Shown: positions 24,966 through 34,293, counted from the first letter of the stretch. The stretch is DNA of 55,841 nt from Betaproteobacteria bacterium UBA5216 (GCA_002412495.1 DHVE01000144.1:1-55841); one strand, 5' to 3'. A program made the numbers and translations. The notes: generated by a model not told the origin, from the letters alone.

Positions 24966-26021
24966 ATGAGTCCGAAGGATCGCATAGACAATTCAAGTTG
25001 GAAAATCATCTTTCCTGAAAATGCGAAGCGCTACAACCGCTCCAGTGGTTCTGGATTTTGTGGTGGACACGCAGTCGGTTCCGGGGAAGCTTCGAGCGGA
25101 AAGATGGCCGCGATCTGGTGGCCTGACGGCGTGCCGTCACTACTCAAGTCCGCGAAATACAAGGATGTGGATGTGCGCGACGCGCGGGGTAGCGAGATTG
25201 CTGGCATCTGGAGCACCGGCAAAGGCAGCAAGACCGGCGCCATTGTGTGGCGGCTCGACAAGAGTGGAGCAGTCCTGGATATTGATCTGCATGACCCCGC
25301 GAAGTACACGGATACCTGGGCGATGGCCACAGGCGGTGGCGCGCAAGTCGGGATGGGCGATCCCAAGACCAAGGTTAAGCGATGGCAGGACAAAAAGAGC
25401 CGCGGCCTGGTATGGCATGGCAGCAGCGATGCCATCGTGTTGCCGGCCCCTGACAATGTTGAAATCACGGTTTCGGGTACCGATGGCGAATTTCATGTCG
25501 GCACGCTGGATGGCGGTATAGCTGTATTGTGGCGCGGCGAACAGTCGGAGCCGATTGAACTGGGCCCCAAAGACGTCGCTTCGGAAGCGCTTGCGGTTCG
25601 TGACGGCGAACAGGTCGGACTGGTCTGGAGCAAGGAAGGCGCACATGGCGCGCTGTGGAAAGGCTCCGCCGCGTCGCTCGTTGATCTGACGCCCAAAGGG
25701 TTCAAGTCCGCGCGGGCGCTGGATTGTGCTGGCGGATTTCAGGTGGGGTTTACCATGAAGCGTGAGTGCCTTGCTTCGGGCATTGCAAGTCTGGAAGGTC
25801 GCGCGGTCCTGTGGCACGGCAGCAACGCCTATCTCGACTTGCAGGAGCTGCTGCCCGCACTCTGGAATGCATCCAGCGCGCAAAAGCTCGAGATTTCCGG
25901 CGACACTCTGCGCATCTGCGGTACGGCCAGTCAAGTGGCCACATCGGGCGCGGGGAAGGAAGCCTACCAGTCACTTGCCGCCAGCACCGTCGTGGTCTGG
26001 GAGTGCACGCTGCGCGGGTGA
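24966..26021 (+). CDS. Repeat protein, probable beta-propeller, function unknown
   Basis: 351 residues, no signal peptide. Six or seven short blocks of about 40-50 residues recur, each with a hydrophobic strand ending in W and a turn: MAAIWWPDG, GAIVWRLDK, RGLVWHGSS, IAVLWRGEQ, HGALWKGSA, RAVLWHGSN. Between them lie GxQVG-type turns (GAQVGMG, GEQVGLV, GFQVGFT). This is the layout of a beta-propeller-like fold, but I do not recognise a named family. An LRR gene starts 35 bp downstream, so the two may form an operon of binding proteins. No ribosome site is obvious. Confidence 0.75.
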   Translation: MSPKDRIDNSSWKIIFPENAKRYNRSSGSGFCGGHAVGSGEASSGKMAAIWWPDGVPSLLKSAKYKDVDVRDARGSEIAGIWSTGKGSKTGAIVWRLDKSGAVLDIDLHDPAKYTDTWAMATGGGAQVGMGDPKTKVKRWQDKKSRGLVWHGSSDAIVLPAPDNVEITVSGTDGEFHVGTLDGGIAVLWRGEQSEPIELGPKDVASEALAVRDGEQVGLVWSKEGAHGALWKGSAASLVDLTPKGFKSARALDCAGGFQVGFTMKRECLASGIASLEGRAVLWHGSNAYLDLQELLPALWNASSAQKLEISGDTLRICGTASQVATSGAGKEAYQSLAASTVVVWECTLRG

Positions 26022-26056
26022 CCGCGCAACCCGCGCATGGCTTGGGAGGTTTTCGT

Positions 26057-26854
26057 ATGCTGCGTATTGTCCCCATGACCACAGAGCAGGTGCTGGCAAA
26101 CATCCGCCAGGCGCATCTTGAAGAAGCAAAGCGTCTCTCGTTTTCGTGGAGAAATATCACGGAGTTGCCACCGGAGATTGGGCAACTCACGCACTTGCAA
26201 TCGTTGTCTCTCAATTGCAATCGGTTGAGTCGTTTGCCGCCTGATATTGGCCGCCTCGCACGGTTGCAGCTCTTGAGTCTGCATACCAATCATCTCGGCA
26301 ATCTTCCGCCGGAATATTGGCAACTCGACCAATTGAGTTCGATTGATTTGTCAAACAATGAATTGACGCATTTATCACCTGAACTAGGGCGGTTGATTCA
26401 TGTGCAATCCATTTTCGCATTTGGAAATCATCTGCATGTACTGCCCGCTGAGATCGGACAGCTTAACGCGTTGACGACATTGTCGATATCCCACAATCAG
26501 TTAACCAGCATACCCGCCGAGGTGGGCCGGCTTGTTAACCTGAAGGCGCTTTTTTGCCATGGGAACAAATTGCGCGCGGCGCCCGCCGAGATTGGGCAAC
26601 TGCAAGATTTAGAAACGCTTTATTTGCAGAATAATCAGTTGGAGAAACTGCCGGCCGAGATAGGATCGCTGAGGAACCTTAGAGTGCTGGACGTGCGCGG
26701 GAATCCCGGTAACTTCCCTGAGTTGCTGGGGGAGTTAAAAAAGCAGGGCGATGGTATTTATATTCCCCGGCACTATCCCGACTTGCCGGCGAGCGTCTTG
26801 ATGCGCCCGCCATGGGATATCGACATGTACTTGCGGAACGAACACAAGTGGTGA
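26057..26854 (+). CDS. Leucine-rich-repeat protein
   Basis: 265 residues from the ATG with GGAGG seven bases upstream; the longer open frame to 25766 overlaps the previous gene and is rejected. After a short helical N-terminus there are about eight 23-residue LRRs of the form LPPEIGQLTHLQSLSLNCN, in the bacterial/Shoc2-like class. The tail (GDGIYIPRHYPDLPASVL) caps the solenoid. No signal peptide or catalytic domain is visible, so it probably acts as a cytoplasmic protein-binding scaffold; its partner may be the upstream repeat protein. Confidence 0.85.
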   Translation: MLRIVPMTTEQVLANIRQAHLEEAKRLSFSWRNITELPPEIGQLTHLQSLSLNCNRLSRLPPDIGRLARLQLLSLHTNHLGNLPPEYWQLDQLSSIDLSNNELTHLSPELGRLIHVQSIFAFGNHLHVLPAEIGQLNALTTLSISHNQLTSIPAEVGRLVNLKALFCHGNKLRAAPAEIGQLQDLETLYLQNNQLEKLPAEIGSLRNLRVLDVRGNPGNFPELLGELKKQGDGIYIPRHYPDLPASVLMRPPWDIDMYLRNEHKW

Positions 26855-26922
26855 TTCAAATGCAGAGGCGTTACACGCACCGGGCATGATACGCCGCAAA
26901 AGGCACGTAGGGTATCGCGCCT

Positions 26923-27906
26923 TTACTCGATGATTCGCTCCGCGCGCACGAGCAGTGTTTTCGGTACTTTGATCCCCAGCGCCTTGGCGGTTTTCATGTT
27001 GATCGCCAGTTCGAACACCGTGGGCTGCTCCATTGGTATGTTTTCCGGCTTTGTCCCGCGCAATAGGGAGGCCACCATCTCCGCGCCCCTGCGCCACATG
27101 GACACAAAATTAAAGCCGTACGAAATCAATCCGCCTGCCTCGGTCCACTGGGCCTGATGAAACATGGTCGGCAAACGGGCTTTCAGCGCAAGTTCGGGAA
27201 TCAGCCGCCGCGACGGCACCCACAAACCGGAGCCGGTGACAAACAGGGCATCGGCCTTGCCGCGAGCTATTTCCGCGAAGGCTGCCGGAAAATCGAACGG
27301 CGGGCGCTTCAGATCAACAACCTGTAGTGCAAGGCCGATGCGGCGCGCGGTGCCTTGCACCAGCGCAACCTGTGCGGCGGTCTGCTCGTTGGCCAGCACC
27401 GCGACCCGGGTTATCGACGGCAGCATTTCTTTCAGCATTTCAAGGCGTTTTGCGGGCAGCTCGGACTGAATCGCGGTAACGCCCGTAACCCGTCCGCCCG
27501 GCCGTGCGAGGCTTGCCACGTCTCCCGTGGCGACGGGATCGAAATCAACCGCGATAAAGATGATGGGCGTGTGCGGATTCGCCTGCGTCAACCCCGTCAG
27601 CGTGGCTTCGCTACCGCCCCCAAAGTAAGCGTCGCACTTCAGCTTGCCGAGTTCGGCTGCCACCGCCGGTACGCGCTCAAGCACGTTGTTGGCGTGACGG
27701 CGTTCTATGGTCAAATTGCGTCCGACAACGAAACCCAGCTCGGCAAGCCGTTGAACGAACGCCACGGCGTAAGGCTCCTTGGCGGTATCGGAGATATTGA
27801 ACCAGCCGATGCGATAGTGGCGTCCAGCGGTTTGAGCCTGCGCCCAGCGGGGGATTGCGAGTGTGCCTGCCGCCAACCCAAGCAACTGGCGTTTACGCGT
27901 TTGCAT
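26923..27906 (-). CDS. ABC-type substrate-binding protein (TrpX/ABC_sub_bind family)
   Basis: 327 residues. A signal peptide (MQTRKRQLLGLAAGTLAIPRWAQAQ, Arg-rich start) is followed by RIGWFNISD and the domain with GLTQANPHTPIIFIAVDFDPVATG, then LARPGGRVTGV and ELPAKRLEMLKEMLP, all typical of the family. No matching ABC permease or ATPase is adjacent. The ligand is unknown. Such orphan receptors are numerous in Burkholderiales. Confidence 0.9.
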   Translation of the reverse strand: MQTRKRQLLGLAAGTLAIPRWAQAQTAGRHYRIGWFNISDTAKEPYAVAFVQRLAELGFVVGRNLTIERRHANNVLERVPAVAAELGKLKCDAYFGGGSEATLTGLTQANPHTPIIFIAVDFDPVATGDVASLARPGGRVTGVTAIQSELPAKRLEMLKEMLPSITRVAVLANEQTAAQVALVQGTARRIGLALQVVDLKRPPFDFPAAFAEIARGKADALFVTGSGLWVPSRRLIPELALKARLPTMFHQAQWTEAGGLISYGFNFVSMWRRGAEMVASLLRGTKPENIPMEQPTVFELAINMKTAKALGIKVPKTLLVRAERIIE

Positions 27907-28203
27907 GTTTCATTGATGGGATCAAAAGTGCTATGGATGCTTCGCAAGCCGCGATTCGGTTCGATTAAATTCTACAGAGTCGGTCAGATCATGTCTAATG
28001 ACTAATGCGGCCATGCCCGGCCGTGCAAGCGATACCCTGCGTCAAGAATTTCGCCAAGAGTCCGTAGGAGCCTTCTCAAGGATACGTGTCATTTATCGAA
28101 GGTATTGATATATTTTCAGCACGGATTTCCGCGTCGAATCGATCGACACGCGGTATGTTCTTTTTGATTCGCCAAGATTCAATAAGCTGGAGGGGTGTCT
28201 CAC

Positions 28204-28446
28204 ATGAAACACACGCGCACTGGCGTAAGGTTCTTTACGGCGTTGCTGGCTCTCGGCACCCTCGGCGCCGGGCTCGGCGAAGCCGTTGCGCAAGCCTACC
28301 CCAATCGTCCGATTCGAATGGTAGTCGCCGGATCAACCGGCGGTGGCACTGACTTTTCCGTGCGCGTGCCCGCGCAAAATGGGTGTTGCGGTTTGATTGT
28401 AAGCTATTGTCTGTTATTGATCTTTAAGTATTGCTGCGTTGCATGA
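28204..28446 (+). pseudogene. Truncated Bug-family receptor
   Basis: A good ribosome site (GGAGGGG) and ATG begin a normal signal peptide (to about AVA-QA) and the family opening AYPNRPIRMVVAGSTGGGTD. After residue 58 (about base 28377) the reading turns into unrelated Cys-rich sequence and stops at residue 80, where a receptor should run to about 320. The missing 3' part is not found downstream; an unrelated RraA gene starts on the other strand. This is a deletion remnant. A separate expressed short protein is unlikely. Confidence 0.8.
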
Positions 28447-28477
28447 TGCCCTCTCGGTTCATCATGAGCCCATGGTG

Positions 28478-29212
28478 TTACTTGTATTTCTTTGCCCACA
28501 AATCCGAAATTTCCACGCCCTTGTCGATGTCCGCCTTGCGCTTGGTGTCCCCGGCATCGATCTTTTGCGCGTGGTCCAGCACAAGAGCGATTTTGTCCTG
28601 CGGAATGATCGCAATGCCGGCTTCGTCGGCGCACACGAGGTCGCCGGGCTTGCACGGCACGCCGCGAATTTCTACGGTGCCATTGAGTTCAACGGATTGC
28701 ATGCGCCACTTGCCGGTGATGGGTGTGAAGCCGCGGCACCACACCGGCCAATCCATTTCGCGATACCCATCCGGGTCGCGCACGGTGGCATCGACGATGG
28801 CGCCGATGAAGCCTTGACGTTTGGCGATGGAGGCCGACTGTCCGCCCATGTTCGAACAGCCCATCACGCCCTGTATCACCAGCACGTCGCCGGGTTCGGC
28901 GAGGTTGTGCGCCTCGGTCTCGCCCTGTGTGTTGATTTTTTCCTGCGCGGCTTTGTGTATCTGTACATCGCGCGCGATATTGCGCAGCGTCATCGCCGGG
29001 CCGACGATGCGTTTGGTGAAATACACCGGCGGCAACTGATACGCGGGGATCACCGCGACGATGCCGAGTTCGTCACACGCATCCGACAGCGTTCCGGTCA
29101 GATCGACCAGAGCCATAAAAGCATCGATGATGGCTTTGGATGGGCGTGGGATGTCGAGCATGCGGATGGCTTCGCGGGGCATGCGGCCGAGGGTGGTCTT
29201 GGGTTGGGACAT
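28478..29212 (-). CDS. RraA-like / 4-hydroxy-4-methyl-2-oxoglutarate aldolase-type protein
   Basis: 244 residues. The family core is present: GTLSDACDELG, IVGPAMTLRN, GDVLVIQGV, NMGGQSASIAKRQGFIGAI and VDATVRDPDG, with the catalytic-type R and D of aldolase members in the last. Some family members cleave oxo-acid aldols, others inhibit RNase E. The divergent neighbour is a sugar-acid dehydratase, so an aldolase role in acid catabolism is favoured. Confidence 0.87.
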   Translation of the reverse strand: MSQPKTTLGRMPREAIRMLDIPRPSKAIIDAFMALVDLTGTLSDACDELGIVAVIPAYQLPPVYFTKRIVGPAMTLRNIARDVQIHKAAQEKINTQGETEAHNLAEPGDVLVIQGVMGCSNMGGQSASIAKRQGFIGAIVDATVRDPDGYREMDWPVWCRGFTPITGKWRMQSVELNGTVEIRGVPCKPGDLVCADEAGIAIIPQDKIALVLDHAQKIDAGDTKRKADIDKGVEISDLWAKKYK

Positions 29213-29333
29213 GGCGGTTCCAGTTTAAGAGGGGGAGGGGATGGATCGGAGTCCGATTCTAGGGACGCCGGGCTTATTGCGTCAATGCGGGCAATCCGCT
29301 ATCGTGCGGACTCTTTTTTCGAGGCAAGGTGCC

Positions 29334-31058
29334 ATGGCAACTTCCAAACGCGGCATGCGCAAAGGCCTGACGGCTTACGGCGACGAAGAATTCTCCCTGT
29401 TTCTGCGCAAGGCCTTCGTCAAGGCGATGGGATACACCGACGATGCGCTCGACCGGCCCATCGTCGGCATCACCAATACCTTCAGCGGCTTTAATGCATG
29501 CCATCGCAATGTGCCGGAGTTGATCGAGGCGGTGAAACGCGGCGTGATGTTGGCGGGTGGGCTGCCGGTGGAGTTTCCGACGATCACGCTGCATGAATCG
29601 TTTGCGCATCCGACCAGCATGTATTTGCGCAATCTGATGTCGATCGACACCGAAGAAATGATCAGGGGACAGCCGGTTGATTCGGTGGTGCTGATTGGCG
29701 GTTGCGACAAAACCGTGCCCGCCTTGCTGATGGGGGCGGCGAGTGCAAACGTGCCGGCGATTATGCTGGTGACCGGGCCGATGATTACCGGCGATCACAA
29801 GGGCGAGCGTCTGGGCGCCTGCACTGACTGCCGCCGCTTCTGGGGCAAATATCGCGCGGGTGAAATCTCCGAGCAGGAAATCGGCGAGATCAACAACAAG
29901 CTCGCGCCTTCCGCCGGCACCTGCATGGTGATGGGCACCGCGAGCACCATGGCGCTATGCACCGAGGCGATGGGCATGATGTTGCCCGGCGGCGCCTGCA
30001 CGCCCGCGGTGATGGCCGACCGGCTGCGTCATGCCGAAGCCAGCGGCGCGCGCGCTGTGGCGATGGCGAAAGAGAAACTTACGCCCGATAAAATCATGAC
30101 GGCCGATGCATTCGAGAATGCGCTGACCGTGCTGCTCGCGGTGGGTGGTTCGACCAATGCCATTGTGCATCTGACCGCAATGGCGGGACGTCTCGGCATC
30201 AAGATCGATCTTGATGCCTTTGACAAGATGGGGCGCGACACGCCGGTGCTGGTGGATTTGAAACCCACCGGCCAGCATTACATGGAAGACCTCGAAAAGG
30301 CGGGCGGCCTCGTGACCATCCTGCGCGAGATACGCAAACTGCTGAATCTGGACGCGCTCACCGTCACCGGCGACACGCTCGGAGAAAACATCAAGGCGGC
30401 CGCGCCCGCGTGGAAACAGGATGTGGTGCGTCCGTTCAATGATCCGATTTTCAAGGGCGGCAGCATCGCCGTGCTGCGCGGCAACCTCGCTCCCGAGGGG
30501 GCGATCATCAAGCAGGCGGCGGCGACGCCGAAGTTGATGCAGCACACGGGCCGCGCGGTGGTGTTTGAATCGCTGGAGGATCTGGCGAATCGGATCGATG
30601 ATCCGAAACTGGATGTAAAAGAAGACGACATTCTCGTGATGCAAAATGCCGGGCCACGGGGCGCGCCGGGTATGCCGGAGGCGGGTTATCTGCCGATTCC
30701 GAAGAAGCTCGCGCAAAAAGGCGTGAAGGACATGATTCGCATTTCGGATGCGCGCATGAGCGGCACGGCATTCGGCGCGATTGTGTTGCACGTCACGCCC
30801 GAAGCCGCGCTCGGCGGGCCGCTGGCACTGGTGAAAACCGGCGACCGGATCAAACTCGACGTGCCCGCTCGCAAACTCGAACTGCTGGTCTCCGACGAAG
30901 AACTGGAGGCGCGCCGCAAGCTGTGGAAAAAACCGCGCGCGCGCAAGGAAGATAGCCGCGGCTATCGCAAGCTCTTCATGGAAACCGTGACGCAGGCGGA
31001 TCGTGGCTGCGATTTCGATTTTCTGGCGCCGGAGAGTACAATTCGCGTGCCGCGTTAA
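29334..31058 (+). CDS. IlvD/Edd-family sugar-acid dehydratase
   Basis: 574 residues from the ATG giving MATSKRGMRKGL. Three Fe-S ligand cysteines are seen in FNACHRNV (C56), IGGCDKT (C124) and SAGTCMVMG (C197), a spacing matching L-arabinonate and D-xylonate dehydratases. A catalytic Ser lies in RISDARMSGTAFG. The reaction is dehydration of a sugar acid or dihydroxy-acid to a 2-keto acid. The C-terminal GYRKLFMETVTQADRGCDFDFL stretch is typical of the sugar-acid branch rather than IlvD proper. It is divergent from the RraA-like gene across 121 bp. Confidence 0.92.
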   Translation: MATSKRGMRKGLTAYGDEEFSLFLRKAFVKAMGYTDDALDRPIVGITNTFSGFNACHRNVPELIEAVKRGVMLAGGLPVEFPTITLHESFAHPTSMYLRNLMSIDTEEMIRGQPVDSVVLIGGCDKTVPALLMGAASANVPAIMLVTGPMITGDHKGERLGACTDCRRFWGKYRAGEISEQEIGEINNKLAPSAGTCMVMGTASTMALCTEAMGMMLPGGACTPAVMADRLRHAEASGARAVAMAKEKLTPDKIMTADAFENALTVLLAVGGSTNAIVHLTAMAGRLGIKIDLDAFDKMGRDTPVLVDLKPTGQHYMEDLEKAGGLVTILREIRKLLNLDALTVTGDTLGENIKAAAPAWKQDVVRPFNDPIFKGGSIAVLRGNLAPEGAIIKQAAATPKLMQHTGRAVVFESLEDLANRIDDPKLDVKEDDILVMQNAGPRGAPGMPEAGYLPIPKKLAQKGVKDMIRISDARMSGTAFGAIVLHVTPEAALGGPLALVKTGDRIKLDVPARKLELLVSDEELEARRKLWKKPRARKEDSRGYRKLFMETVTQADRGCDFDFLAPESTIRVPR

Positions 31059-31206
31059 CAGCGGCAAATGCTTCATTGCGATGTGCGGTCATTTCCTGTT
31101 TCCATCCTTGGAACGCGTTTCCCTGAAGGGGAAGGTGTTTCCTTGGGAATGTGTCGTTTCCGAGCATCGCAAGGCAGGACTCCAATCATTTTTTATTGAA
31201 TCCGAA

Positions 31207-31680
31207 ATGCCCAAATCGAAAAAGAAAAAAGCCGCACCGCGCCGTTTTGTGGTGCGCAAATCCGGTGTGCATGGCCGCGGCGTGTTTGCGCTGGTGGATA
31301 TTCCCAAACGCACGCGCCTGATTGAATATCTCGGCGAACGCATGTCGCATGAAGAGGCTGATGAGCGCTATGGCGATCTGCATGACGGCAGTTCACATAC
31401 CATGTTGTTCGCGGCCAACGACGAGGTGGTGATTGATGCCACGCAATGGGGCAGTTCCGCGCGCTGGATCAACCACTCGTGCGCGCCGAATTGCGAGGCC
31501 ATCGAAGAAGACGGTCGCGTATACATCGAAACCCGGCGCAATATTCGCGCTGGCGAAGAGCTGGGCTACGACTACGAGTTGATCGTCGAGGAGCGCCATA
31601 CCGCGAAATTGAAGCGTGAACACGCCTGTCGGTGCGGGGCGAAGCGCTGCCGCGGAACCCTGCTGGGCAAGAAGCGCTAA
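31207..31680 (+). CDS. SET-domain lysine methyltransferase-like protein
   Basis: 157 residues from the ATG giving MPKSKKKKAAPRR; the upstream frame overlaps the dehydratase. The SET motifs are VHGRGVFAL, RWINHSCAPNCE (the pseudoknot NHSC) and GEELGYDYEL. A post-SET zinc-type CRCGAKRCRGTLL follows. It should transfer methyl from S-adenosylmethionine to protein lysine; the bacterial target is unknown. The basic N-terminus suggests nucleic-acid or ribosome proximity. It is followed 115 bp later by the RsbW gene on the same strand. Confidence 0.9.
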   Translation: MPKSKKKKAAPRRFVVRKSGVHGRGVFALVDIPKRTRLIEYLGERMSHEEADERYGDLHDGSSHTMLFAANDEVVIDATQWGSSARWINHSCAPNCEAIEEDGRVYIETRRNIRAGEELGYDYELIVEERHTAKLKREHACRCGAKRCRGTLLGKKR

Positions 31681-31795
31681 AGCCGCCAATACCGTAAATA
31701 GCGCTATAACGGCGGCTTCGGCTGCGATGACCGCCGCCAGTGTCGCGCGCGGGCAGCGGCGGCGCGCGAGGTGGTGTAGTCTACGGTTCTGCGCC

Positions 31796-32206
31796 ATGAC
31801 GACATTACAAATAACCATCCGCAATCAGTTGAGCGAGCTGGGCCGCGTATGCGATCTGGTGTCCACGCTGGAGCGCACTTGCCATTTGCCGGCGCAACTG
31901 GTGTTCGACCTGAACGTGGTGCTGGACGAATTGCTCAGCAATATCATCAACTATGGCTACAATGATAAGTTGCCGCATGAGATAGGCGTCACGCTATCGG
32001 CGGACGATGCCGCCGTTGAAGTCCGTATCGACGATGACGGCAAGGCCTTTAATCCCCTGGCGGCGCCCGAACCCGATTTGACGTTGCCGCTGACGGAGCG
32101 GCCGATAGGCGGGCTCGGACTGCATTTTGTGCGAAAGCTGATGGATGACGTGCACTACCGTCGGGAAGATAATCATAACCACATGTTTTTAAAGAAGAAA
32201 TTTTGA
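31796..32206 (+). CDS. RsbW-type anti-sigma factor / serine kinase (HATPase_c_2)
   Basis: 136 residues from the ATG giving MTTLQITIRNQ. The ATP-binding motifs are intact: N-box DELLSNIINYGY (E45, N49), G1 box DDDGKAF (79-84) and G2 PIGGLGLHFV (GGLGL 105-109). In partner switching such a protein phosphorylates its STAS antagonist and otherwise holds a target, often a sigma factor. The STAS gene lies 20 bp downstream, and the NCS2 permease with an RsbW-like tail follows. The longer frame to 31616 is Ala-rich and rejected. Confidence 0.92.
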   Translation: MTTLQITIRNQLSELGRVCDLVSTLERTCHLPAQLVFDLNVVLDELLSNIINYGYNDKLPHEIGVTLSADDAAVEVRIDDDGKAFNPLAAPEPDLTLPLTERPIGGLGLHFVRKLMDDVHYRREDNHNHMFLKKKF

Positions 32207-32226
32207 GGCCATCAACGGAGTGACGC

Positions 32227-32562
32227 ATGGACATTATTGAGATTCCGTCGGGACGTATCACCGTACTTGAAATCAAGGGTCGCATCGACAGCAGTAATTC
32301 AATCGATCTCAGTAACCGTCTGCGGGCGCTGTATAGCAAGCCGGGCGTGTTGCTGTTGCTAGATTTGCAAGGTCTCGAATACATCACCAGCGCCGGGTTT
32401 CGCACCCTGCTGATCGGGCGGCGGCATGCGTCCAGCAGTGGCGGCGCACTCGCCTTGTGCGGGCTGTCGGACAAGGTGCAGGACCTGTTCTCGATGGGCG
32501 GATTCAAGGATAACTTCACCATTCATGCCACGCGCGAAGAAGGCCTCGCGCAGCTTGGGTAA
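32227..32562 (+). CDS. STAS-domain anti-sigma-factor antagonist (SpoIIAA/RsbV type)
   Basis: 111 residues, one STAS domain. The phosphorylatable serine is Ser55 in EYITSAGFRTLL, inside the standard strand-helix context LLLDLQGLEYI. The unphosphorylated form should bind the RsbW kinase encoded immediately upstream. Order kinase, STAS, permease with gaps of 20 and 27 bp indicates one transcript. It is paralogous to the STAS protein at 41759 (same SAGFRTLL and ALCG segments). Confidence 0.93.
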   Translation: MDIIEIPSGRITVLEIKGRIDSSNSIDLSNRLRALYSKPGVLLLLDLQGLEYITSAGFRTLLIGRRHASSSGGALALCGLSDKVQDLFSMGGFKDNFTIHATREEGLAQLG

Positions 32563-32589
32563 ACTGCGAGCGTCCGCGGCCCGCCAGTT

Positions 32590-34293
32590 GTGAAAAAACC
32601 CCGCAATATCGTCTATGGCGTGGACGAGGCGCTGCCGCGCGGCGTATTGTTGCTTTCGGGGGTGCAACACGCGGGGCTGGTGGCGATTTTTCTGCTGTTG
32701 CCTGTCATCGCGGGCCGTCAGGCAGGCCTGTCCGCCGAAAAAATCATCGATGTGTTAAGCCTGTCGATGCTGGTGATGGCGGCGGGGCCGATATTGCACG
32801 TGTTGCGCTGCGGGCCGGTTGGGTCCGGGTTTTTGTGCCCGCCGATATTCGCAGCATCCTACCTGCCGGCGTCACTACTCGCGTTGGAGGCGGGGGGATT
32901 GCCGCTGATGTTCGGCATGACGGTCTTCGCGGGCGCGGTCGAGATAGCGATGTCGCGTCTGTTGCGCCCGCTGCGGCCATTTCTGCCGCCGGAGATTACC
33001 GGTTTCGTGGTGGCGATGATCGGTCTGACGATCGGCCTGCTCGGTTTTCGCAACGTGCTCGGCATCGGCCAGACAGAGGCGCCGGGGGCGTTGTCCCATG
33101 CGGTGGCGGCCGCGACGCTCGCGCTGATGGTGGGGCTGAACGTATGGGGCGCCGGCACGTCCAAGCTGTTCTGTGCGCTGATTGGTATGATCGCGGGTTA
33201 TCTGCTGGCGATTGTCGCGGGCGTGTTGCCGGCGGCGGATCTCGAACGGTTAAACGCGGCGCCCATTATTCATCTGCCGAACGTGGATCATCTGGGCTGG
33301 TCGTTTGATACCGATCTCATTGTGCCGTTCGTGGTGGCGGCGGTGGCGGCAAGCCTGCGCGCGATCGGTGATCTCACCATCTGCCAGAAAACCAACGATG
33401 CCGATTGGGTGCGTCCTGATTTTGCGTCCATCAGCGGCGGCGCGATGGCCAATGGCATCGGTACGATGCTGTCCGGTCTGTTCGGCAGCGTGGGGTTGAA
33501 CACGTCCACCAGCAATGTCGGACTGGCCGGCGCCACCGGCATCACCAGCCGCCGTGTCGCGTTTGTCATCGGCGGCATCTATCTCGCGCTCGCGTTCCTG
33601 CCCAAGGCCACCACCGTTTTTGCGATCATGCCGGCGCCGGTGGTGGGGGCCACGCTGCTGTTTGTGTCGGCGCTGGTGTTTATGAACGGACTCATCATCA
33701 TCACTGCGCGCATGCTCGACTCGCGCCGCATTTTTGTCATTGGATTGTCTTTCATGGTGGCGATGGCGGCCGATGTATTTCAGCCGTTCTTCAGCCAGTT
33801 GCCGGCGTCCGTGCGCGTGTTTACCAGCAGTTCCATCGTGCTGGGAACGCTCACCGCGCTGCTGCTCAATCTGGTATTTCGTCTTGGCGTGCGGCGCACG
33901 CAGACGCTGGAAGTTGATCCGCTGGCGGTGGACGCGGCTCGAATCGAGGAGTTCATGCAAACGCACGGCGCGGCGTGGGGCGCGCGCCGCGATGTGATTG
34001 AACGCGCGCGCTTTAACTTGATGCAGTCGATTGAGTTGCTGGCCGACAGCGGTGTTACCCAAAAAACAATGACGGTTGCCGTCAGTTTTGACGAATTCAA
34101 TCTGGATGTGCGTGTGTCGTACGACGGCGTGCCGCTCGAACTGCCGGACAAGCGGCCGACCAATGATGAAATTATTGCTTCATACGAAGGGCAGTACCGA
34201 CTGGCTGGCTACATGCTGCGCAATCTCGCGGATCGGGTTCAGGTCTCCAATCGCACCGGGCGCACCACGGTGGCGTTTCACTTCGTTCACTGA
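32590..34293 (+). CDS. NCS2-family permease with C-terminal degenerate RsbW-like domain
   Basis: 567 residues, GTG start. The membrane part (1-440) has VQHAGLVAIF in TM1 and MANGIGTMLSGLFGS to GLAGATGITSR near TM9-10. Residues 449-567 are a soluble domain aligning by eye with the RsbW encoded upstream: FDEFNLDVRVSYDG over the strand leading to the G1 box, and RLAGYMLRNLADRV over GLHFVRKLMDDV. The N-box Asn, the G1 Asp and the Gly-rich G2 loop are missing, so it is probably a non-catalytic binding domain. TM8 carries RAIGD instead of the usual ETxGD, and the TM10 motif has SNVG where QNxG is expected. Confidence 0.9.
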   Translation: MKKPRNIVYGVDEALPRGVLLLSGVQHAGLVAIFLLLPVIAGRQAGLSAEKIIDVLSLSMLVMAAGPILHVLRCGPVGSGFLCPPIFAASYLPASLLALEAGGLPLMFGMTVFAGAVEIAMSRLLRPLRPFLPPEITGFVVAMIGLTIGLLGFRNVLGIGQTEAPGALSHAVAAATLALMVGLNVWGAGTSKLFCALIGMIAGYLLAIVAGVLPAADLERLNAAPIIHLPNVDHLGWSFDTDLIVPFVVAAVAASLRAIGDLTICQKTNDADWVRPDFASISGGAMANGIGTMLSGLFGSVGLNTSTSNVGLAGATGITSRRVAFVIGGIYLALAFLPKATTVFAIMPAPVVGATLLFVSALVFMNGLIIITARMLDSRRIFVIGLSFMVAMAADVFQPFFSQLPASVRVFTSSSIVLGTLTALLLNLVFRLGVRRTQTLEVDPLAVDAARIEEFMQTHGAAWGARRDVIERARFNLMQSIELLADSGVTQKTMTVAVSFDEFNLDVRVSYDGVPLELPDKRPTNDEIIASYEGQYRLAGYMLRNLADRVQVSNRTGRTTVAFHFVH

